Positions 7,131-12,315 of a stretch of 12,315 nt of DNA are shown piece by piece. The first letter of the stretch is position 1. Each line of letters opens with the position of its first letter. Origin of the DNA: Rhodopirellula sp. (GTDB lineage Bacteria; Planctomycetota; Planctomycetia; Pirellulales; Pirellulaceae); contig PAUV01000099.1 in assembly GCA_002712845.1 (NCBI GenBank), forward strand, positions 32,630 to 44,944, given 5' to 3'. A model generated the notes under the pieces. That model ran no database searches and was not told the DNA's origin. It worked only from the letters and a program-made list of their open reading frames with translations. A program made the position numbers and the translations under genes.

Positions 7131-9041
7131 TTAGACGTCGATCGCCTCAGCATCCTCCGCACGGTCCATGATAAAGCGGAATCTCGCCGAGGCATCACGC
7201 CCCATCAAGTCGCTGATGATTCGATCGGTTTCCAACTGATCATCAATTTCCACTTTCTGAATCCGTCGCTTTTCAGGATTCAGGGTAGTATCCCACAGCA
7301 CCTTGGGCATCATTTCACCAAGTCCTTTGAAGCGAGTGATTTCTGGCTTGGCCCGCCCGGTGTACTGTTCCATCACCTCCTCTCGTGCAGCTTCATCGGC
7401 TGCCCAAAAAGTCTCCTTGCCCAAATCAATTCGATAGAGCGGTGGGACACCGATGTACAATCGCCCCGCTGCAATCAAAGCGGGCATGTGACGATAGAAA
7501 AAAGTCAGCAGCAAAGTCGTGATGTGATGTCCGTCCGAATCAGCATCGGCCAAGAGGATCACTCGCTCGTATCGTAAATCAGCGAGATTCAGATTAGCGC
7601 CGATTCCGCAACCGAGAGCCGCAACGAGATCCTGAATTTCTTTATTTTCGAGGATCTTCTTGAGCGTTGCACTTTCAGTGTTCAGGACCTTTCCGCGCAG
7701 CGGAAGAATCGCCTGATAATTACGATTTCGTCCCTGCTTGGCACTGCCTCCCGCTGAATCGCCTTCCACAATGAAGATCTCGGAGTCTCCCTTTCCACCG
7801 GAAACACAATCACTGAGTTTTCCCGGCAGCATGGTCCGTTTGGAACCACCTTTTCTTGACACAGCTGCTGAAGCAGCTCGTGAGGCGGCACGTGCCCGAG
7901 CGGCGGCGATGATCCTTGCAACGATGGAATCCGCAACACTTCGATTGTTGTTCATCCACTGTTCCAAGGCAGGCCTGATGGCAGCCTCAACAACCGATTG
8001 AACATCAGGATTATTGAGTCGATCCTTGGTTTGTCCCTGAAACTGCGGGTCCTCAATGAAGACCGACAGGATGACAATCATTCCCTCGCGAATGTCCTCC
8101 AATGTCAACTTGACTCCGCGCGGCGTGAGGCTGTGCGTATCAACATAATTTCGCACGGCCTTATTGATGGCACCGCGGCATCCATTTTCATGGGTACCGC
8201 CGCTCCCTGTTGGAATTCCGTTGACATAACTGCGCACGTGTTCGTCAGTCGACTCGGTCCACTGCAATGTCAACTCCATACGAAAATCATCTTCTTTACG
8301 AAGTGTGAATGGAGCTTCATGTATGGGCCTGGCATTTCGTTCTTTTATTACCTTGGCCAGATAGTCAACGATCCCCTGCTCGTGAAAAAAGGATTCTTTG
8401 CTCTTGTTCACTTCATCGTTGTAAATGACTTTCACGCCACGATGCAGAAAGCTTGCTGTTTCCAAGCGAGCCCGAATCATCTTCGTATCGAACTCAGTCT
8501 TGGGAAAGATGGTGGGGTCGGGAGTAAAACTGATTGTGGTTCCTGTTCCCCGCACTGCACCTTTCAATTTCTGCAGTTTGGATGTGGCTTTGCCCTTTGC
8601 AAACGCCATTCGATACTGCGCACCACCACGCCGAACGACAGCCGTAAGCTCTTTGCTTAGCGCGTTAACAACCGACGCACCCACGCCATGCAGTCCACCC
8701 GCTGTCTTGTAGTTATTGCCATCAAACTTGCCACCCGCGTGGAGCACAGTCAGAACCGTTTCCAGTGCTGACTTTTTTGTTTTTGGATGTTTATCAACGG
8801 GGATACCACGGCCATTATCCGAGACCGTGATCTTGCGTCCATCTTTATGAAGCGTGACAGTAATTTCTGTGGCGTGACCATTCATGGCCTCGTCAATTGA
8901 ATTGTCCACCACTTCCCAGATCAGGTGGTGCAACCCAGCCATGCCGACACCACCGATGTACATGCCAGGTCGTTTTCGAACAGGCTCAAGCCCTTCGAGC
9001 ACAACGATGTCTTCGCCTTCATATCGTTTATTTGCAGCCAT
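7131..9041 (-). CDS. Type IIA topoisomerase subunit B (GyrB/ParE family)
   Basis: This is the ATPase subunit of a gyrase or topoisomerase IV, which powers DNA strand passage with subunit A. Its 636 residues are complete from ATG to TAA, close to ParE length (about 630) and lacking the large insert of E. coli GyrB. In order: GHKL ATPase with EVVDNSIDEA (43-52; E43 catalytic, N47 Mg ligand), D75 in SDNGRGIP, and GGLHGVG (115-121); a transducer domain with QTK loop residues Q337-K339; an Ala/Arg-rich helix (about 377-395); a TOPRIM domain with EGDSAGG (426-432) and D499-A-D501-S-D503-G; and KGLGEM (572-577). DADSDG resembles ParE, while the following LLLTFFYRHMP resembles GyrB, so naming it gyrB or parE from motifs is unsafe. 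It follows subunit A by 78 bp with no terminator between and is probably co-transcribed. A GGAA about 10 bases before the ATG may serve as ribosome-binding site. Confidence 0.95.
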   Translation of the reverse strand: MAANKRYEGEDIVVLEGLEPVRKRPGMYIGGVGMAGLHHLIWEVVDNSIDEAMNGHATEITVTLHKDGRKITVSDNGRGIPVDKHPKTKKSALETVLTVLHAGGKFDGNNYKTAGGLHGVGASVVNALSKELTAVVRRGGAQYRMAFAKGKATSKLQKLKGAVRGTGTTISFTPDPTIFPKTEFDTKMIRARLETASFLHRGVKVIYNDEVNKSKESFFHEQGIVDYLAKVIKERNARPIHEAPFTLRKEDDFRMELTLQWTESTDEHVRSYVNGIPTGSGGTHENGCRGAINKAVRNYVDTHSLTPRGVKLTLEDIREGMIVILSVFIEDPQFQGQTKDRLNNPDVQSVVEAAIRPALEQWMNNNRSVADSIVARIIAAARARAASRAASAAVSRKGGSKRTMLPGKLSDCVSGGKGDSEIFIVEGDSAGGSAKQGRNRNYQAILPLRGKVLNTESATLKKILENKEIQDLVAALGCGIGANLNLADLRYERVILLADADSDGHHITTLLLTFFYRHMPALIAAGRLYIGVPPLYRIDLGKETFWAADEAAREEVMEQYTGRAKPEITRFKGLGEMMPKVLWDTTLNPEKRRIQKVEIDDQLETDRIISDLMGRDASARFRFIMDRAEDAEAIDV

Positions 9042-9119
9042 CTCGATGTCGTTCCGTCAGCTGGATAGTGATTCAGCCGCAAGGGCCGATGCATAATGAA
9101 TAAAAGGATAGGCGAACAG

Positions 9120-11597
9120 TCAGGATGATTCACTGAGTGTCGGCGGAGCCTTGGGCGGCAGCGTCACAATCTCGGATATTTTCCCATTCTTTTGAATCTC
9201 ATTTCCTCGTCCGCCACGCGAGGTCACGCGATACTTGGCGGTCGAGATCGTCTTTTTGGCTCCACGATTGGTCATCACTGTCAACAAATCACGGTCACCC
9301 TTCGAAGCTTTGAAGCCAAGCAATTCATCTCCCGCAGCAAGTCGAATGAGCGTCACTCCCTTACCTGCACCTGAGAGATAGTTAATTTCTTCGACAGTGC
9401 AAATCATCGCCCTGCAAGCACGCGATACAGCGAGCAGGTTCTCAGTACCATCAACGGGCACAACACTCACGATTGAGGAATTCGCCGCAACTCTGGCAAA
9501 TCTGCGACCGGTGCGTGTCGATGTTTCAGCAAAAGGTTCGAAGCTGAAACGAAGCGCGAAGCCGTTAGTCGAAGCAGCAAGGGCATGACTCTCGGGACAA
9601 TAGTCTGGATTTTTGGGATCCTCACGGAAGTCACCGATGACTCTGGAATCAAAGGAAATCGCTGTCACGATTTTCTCTCCATCCTTCATCTTGAATAATT
9701 TCTGAATCGGCTCACCAAAACCGGTGGACGCTGGCACATCAATCATGCGAGCGGTGTAACAAACGCCAAGTGACGAGAAAAACCCGATCGTTGATCGAGT
9801 GCTTCCGGCCACACAATCCAACACACTATCGCCCTTGCGCAAACGACTCTTGCCCGGATCAGCGATTTGTTTTTGCCGCTTAACCCAACCATCTTTGGTG
9901 ACCAAGACATGACAGTCTTCGGCCACAATAAAATCTTCAGCTGTGTACTCGGGTTCTTCCTCTACCGTCGTGATCAGGGTGCGTCGTTTACCGACGCTGT
10001 CTTTTCCGTAATCTGTAACAAGAGACTCGATTTCCTTGCGGACAATCTGCCATCGACCTGAGGAATTTGTGTCCTTGGTATCCTCAGCCAGCAACTTTCG
10101 TATTTGGCGAGCACGCTTGTTTTTCTCCTTCAGCTCATCAAGAATCAGATTGATTTCCAACCGAGCGAGCCGATAGAGTTTCAATTCCAGAATGGCATCA
10201 GTCTGCTCATCATCGAGACCACCGCCACGCCCATCAGCGGGAAACTTTCGCATGATTTTTTTGGCAGCATCAGCCTTGCCATCACTCTTCCGAATGATAC
10301 GGATGATTTCATCAAGGGCGTCAAAGATCAAAGCAAAACCATTCAGAATGTGAATGCGTTTTTCAAGCGCCTTCAATTCATTCGTCAAACGCTCAGTGAT
10401 CACTTCCAAGCGGAAGTGCAGGAAATGCCAAAGCATTTCCTTCAAACTCAGGCGATTCGGGGCCCCGACCTCGGGATTCTCAGTGGGTACAAGACACGTC
10501 AAATTCACATTGAAATTATTTTGCAACTGTGTGTGCTTATACAAATAGGCCAGCACCTTTTTCTCATCTGCACCTTTTTTAAGCAGCAGGTCAACACGAA
10601 TTTCATCCGTGGAAAGATCTCGAACCTCAGTGACCAGCGGCAATTTCCCACTGAAAATGATCTCCGCAATCCGCTCGACCATCGCAGCCTTGTTCACGCC
10701 GAATGGAATCGAGGTGACTTGCAAAACCTTGGCACCCCTCTGAGTGACTAACTTGGTGGTGCCCCGAAGCTTGATCGTGCCTTGGCCAGTGGCGTAAATT
10801 TCGCGGAGCTCATCTTTTGTATTGGTGACTTGCCCACCTGTTGGAAAGTCGGGTCCCTGAATTGCATCGTTGGCGACGAGCTGGTAGCCCTTGATTTCCG
10901 GATTGTGCAACAGTTTGAGCAGTGCACTACAAATTTCTCGCAAGTTGTGGGGTGGAATGTTGGTCGCCATTCCCACCGCGATTCCGGTTGCCCCATTGAG
11001 CAGCAAGTTGGGAACGAGACTAGGCAGGACAACGGGTTCTTCCCGGCTTCCGTCATAGTTCGGTTTGAATGCGACAGTGCGAGTGGCGAGGTCTTTAAGC
11101 ATCTCCGACGCAAGAGCCGTCATTCGACACTCGGTGTAACGCATTGCCGCGGCATTATCGCCATCGACGCTACCGAAGTTGCCACTGCCGTCGACCAATG
11201 GCATTCGCAAAGAAAACGACTGAGCCATCCTCACCAAGGCATCGTAGATCGAGCTGTCACCGTGCGGATGAAAACGCCCCATGACGTCACCGACCACCTT
11301 GGCACATTTGACATGCTTGGAACTGAAATTCAGCCCCTGCTGACTCATCGTGTACAGAATTCGGCGTTGAACAGGCTTCAGACCATCTCTGACATCTGGC
11401 AACGCACGGCTGGTGATGACCGAGAGCGAATAATTCAGATATTTCTCCTGCGCAGCCTGCCGCAGAGGAATCACAACCAGCGATGGATCCTGAGCATCAA
11501 AGAGCGATTCGGTTTCATCCGTCTTACCGGCTGACGACTTTCGTTTGCCAGAAGCCTTGGAAGCCCCGGTATTGCTGCGAGTTCGACGTTTTGCCAC
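9120..11597 (-). CDS. Type IIA topoisomerase subunit A (GyrA/ParC family)
   Basis: This 825-residue subunit cuts and rejoins DNA, with Y154 (in AAAMRYTE) as the catalytic tyrosine. It starts at GTG with a good Shine-Dalgarno; no Met occurs until residue 84, inside the conserved domain. Residues 1-36 are a basic, Ser/Thr-rich tail, probably disordered. The breakage-reunion domain (about 38-525) has [15 protein letters not shown] and a quinolone-region sequence [10 protein letters not shown] in which S115 and D119 match the sensitive E. coli GyrA residues 83 and 87. The [17 protein letters not shown] segment and the LEKRIHIL coiled-coil region follow. The C-terminal beta-pinwheel (about 545-812) lacks an RGG-type GyrA box in its first blade (near 570-592) but has SRGGRG (793-798) in the last. 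That pattern, together with the short ParE-like partner, leaves gyrase versus topoisomerase IV undecided. It is the first gene of an A-then-B operon. Confidence 0.95.
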   Translation of the reverse strand: MAKRRTRSNTGASKASGKRKSSAGKTDETESLFDAQDPSLVVIPLRQAAQEKYLNYSLSVITSRALPDVRDGLKPVQRRILYTMSQQGLNFSSKHVKCAKVVGDVMGRFHPHGDSSIYDALVRMAQSFSLRMPLVDGSGNFGSVDGDNAAAMRYTECRMTALASEMLKDLATRTVAFKPNYDGSREEPVVLPSLVPNLLLNGATGIAVGMATNIPPHNLREICSALLKLLHNPEIKGYQLVANDAIQGPDFPTGGQVTNTKDELREIYATGQGTIKLRGTTKLVTQRGAKVLQVTSIPFGVNKAAMVERIAEIIFSGKLPLVTEVRDLSTDEIRVDLLLKKGADEKKVLAYLYKHTQLQNNFNVNLTCLVPTENPEVGAPNRLSLKEMLWHFLHFRLEVITERLTNELKALEKRIHILNGFALIFDALDEIIRIIRKSDGKADAAKKIMRKFPADGRGGGLDDEQTDAILELKLYRLARLEINLILDELKEKNKRARQIRKLLAEDTKDTNSSGRWQIVRKEIESLVTDYGKDSVGKRRTLITTVEEEPEYTAEDFIVAEDCHVLVTKDGWVKRQKQIADPGKSRLRKGDSVLDCVAGSTRSTIGFFSSLGVCYTARMIDVPASTGFGEPIQKLFKMKDGEKIVTAISFDSRVIGDFREDPKNPDYCPESHALAASTNGFALRFSFEPFAETSTRTGRRFARVAANSSIVSVVPVDGTENLLAVSRACRAMICTVEEINYLSGAGKGVTLIRLAAGDELLGFKASKGDRDLLTVMTNRGAKKTISTAKYRVTSRGGRGNEIQKNGKISEIVTLPPKAPPTLSESS

Positions 11598-11606
11598 GCC
11601 AGAAGG

Positions 11607-11611
11607 TCCTT
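11607..11611 (-). promoter_or_regulatory. Ribosome-binding site of topoisomerase subunit A
   Basis: On the minus strand AAGGA lies nine bases before the GTG at 11597. It supports the GTG start, which is also the only start codon that leaves the conserved domain intact. Confidence 0.7.
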
Positions 11612-11686
11612 TTCTTGCCAGTGGTGCGAGATTTTTCGTGCGTTTAGCGGTCTACCAGCCAAATCAACACTGCAGAAGCTAGGCAA

Positions 11687-11714
11687 TTTATACCGTTAAT
11701 GCTATCCGAGTCGA
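11687..11714 (-). promoter_or_regulatory. Candidate promoter of the topoisomerase operon
   Basis: Reading the minus strand, TCGACT (11714-11709) is followed after 16 bases by TATAAA (11692-11687), resembling TTGACA/TATAAT at four and five positions. It would give a leader of roughly 80 bases before the GTG. This is a pattern-based call only. Confidence 0.35.
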
Positions 11715-11996
11715 TTGCGGTGTCCTCAACGGGGACTGATGCACAAGCGGGTTATACCGATCGAAACCGTGAAAACGAACCCAATGATCATGCCGAGCAG
11801 AGCGGCAAACGACTCACAGGTCAACTATCGGCGGCATCTGGTCCGAAAACTCTTTGAAACAGGATCTGTTCCCATTTTGCTGCCGTTACGCGGATTTTTA
11901 TCTGCGAGGCACGAAAGCAGCGGGGATCGATCGCCAGCCAGCCGGCTGGATTCCGACCCATTTCAGCCGTCGACACGCTCGGGCGACGTTCACGGT

Positions 11997-12000
11997 GGAG
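11997..12000 (+). promoter_or_regulatory. Ribosome-binding site of the secreted protein
   Basis: GGAG lies eight bases before the ATG at 12009, a good spacing. It favours that start over the in-frame codons at 11769 and 11784. Confidence 0.65.
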
Positions 12001-12008
12001 CCGAACCT

Positions 12009-12315
12009 ATGAAAATCAGAACGCTATCCTACGCTATGGTCGCCTTGACCCTGTGCGTTACCCTCGCGGCCACCGCTTCCGCAGACGAACCTGCCACACA
12101 AGCCGAAGAAAACGTACCCGCCATGGCAGTCGCCGACAGCTATGTGGGCGACGTCGCATCAGGGATTCAGCGTGGCTACGGCCAGCCTGACCTGTTCTAC
12201 AACTTCTACACCCCAGGCGCGGCCAACCGAGTGAACGCCCAGATGTATTTGTCTCCCATGCCCATTCCGCCAAATGTGGGACACACCTTTTATACCTACC
12301 AACCCTTCTACCCAC
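12009..12315 (+). CDS. Small secreted protein typical of planctomycetes, 5' part
   Basis: The frame runs from ATG to the window end without a stop (102 codons seen), so the 3' end is missing. It starts with a clear signal peptide: the basic start MKIRT, a hydrophobic core (about residues 7-21), and a cleavage site ATASA|DE near residue 25. The mature part begins acidic and then becomes rich in Tyr, Pro, Gly, Asn and Phe. It has a GYGQPDLFYNFY segment and, near the end, SPMPIPPNVGHTFYTYQPF. I recall similar P-P-x-V-G-H-T-x-x-T-Y-Q-P stretches in uncharacterised exported proteins of Pirellulales, from memory and not checked. No enzymatic motif is visible; an envelope or extracellular structural role is possible but unproven. 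It diverges from the topoisomerase operon and has its own Shine-Dalgarno. Confidence 0.8.
   Translation, partial: MKIRTLSYAMVALTLCVTLAATASADEPATQAEENVPAMAVADSYVGDVASGIQRGYGQPDLFYNFYTPGAANRVNAQMYLSPMPIPPNVGHTFYTYQPFYP

Larger units (their letters stand above)
11598..12008. other. Divergent intergenic region, topoisomerase operon / secreted protein
   Basis: This 411-bp stretch holds no gene I can support. On the left it carries the ribosome-binding site and a plausible promoter for the minus-strand topoisomerase operon. On the right it carries the Shine-Dalgarno of the secreted protein. From a GTG at 11769 and an ATG at 11784 the plus strand stays open in frame with the secreted protein's ATG at 12009. 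I treat this as leader, because the extension has no recognisable domain and would bury the signal peptide. I see no tRNA, riboswitch or repeat. Confidence 0.55.

Noticed and set aside
7998..8660. A 220-codon plus-strand open frame inside topoisomerase subunit B
   Set aside because: It is antisense to conserved ATPase and transducer coding sequence and has no family features.
10104..11534. Two long plus-strand open frames (10104-10751 and 10782-11534) inside topoisomerase subunit A
   Set aside because: Both are antisense to the conserved breakage-reunion domain and look like by-products of its codon use.
11598..12008. A possible small RNA, tRNA or riboswitch in the long divergent spacer
   Set aside because: I found no cloverleaf, no strong GC hairpin with a T-tract and no recognisable riboswitch core by eye.
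12058..12315. An 85-codon minus-strand open frame at the right edge
   Set aside because: It is antisense to the secreted protein, which has a signal peptide and a Shine-Dalgarno; the Arg-rich translation looks artificial.

Overview
The window looks like chromosomal DNA of a planctomycete, probably from the Pirellulales (Rhodopirellula-like). Four things point there: a DUF1080 (3-keto-disaccharide hydrolase-like) protein, a secreted formylglycine sulfatase fused to an esterase, a membrane protein with two MJ0042-type zinc ribbons, and a small secreted protein of a kind I associate with planctomycetes. Several start codons lack a clear Shine-Dalgarno sequence, as is common in that phylum. The taxonomic call is an inference from gene content; no 16S or other diagnostic RNA is present.

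Layout, left to right. Positions 1-633 (+) hold the 3' part of a DUF1080 gene. It ends in a strong intrinsic terminator whose T-tract overlaps the stop codon of the convergent pheT. pheT (697-2760, -) encodes a short phenylalanyl-tRNA synthetase beta subunit that appears to lack the EMAP-like tRNA-binding OB domain, and pheS is not next to it. A 161-bp divergent spacer leads to a 732-residue exported sulfatase/alpha-beta hydrolase fusion (2922-5120, +). After a 216-bp gap comes a GTG-started protein with two zinc ribbons and about six membrane segments (5337-6971, +). Converging on it is a two-gene type IIA topoisomerase unit on the minus strand. Subunit A (9120-11597, GTG start) is upstream and subunit B (7131-9041) follows after 78 bp. 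A 411-bp divergent spacer separates the topoisomerase unit from the start of a small secreted protein (12009 to the window end, +).

How the genes relate. The topoisomerase A-B pair is the only convincing operon and should form one heterotetrameric enzyme. The DUF1080 protein and the sulfatase-esterase both fit the breakdown of decorated (sulfated, acylated) polysaccharides, but they are separated by pheT and are not co-transcribed. The remaining genes appear to be single transcription units.

I see no mobile elements, CRISPR arrays, tRNAs, rRNAs or phage genes. The most unusual points are the sulfatase-esterase fusion with a Gln in place of a usual active-site His, the OB-domain-less PheT, and a topoisomerase A subunit whose GyrA-box-like motif sits in the last blade instead of the first. 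I found no evidence for an entirely new multi-gene system.
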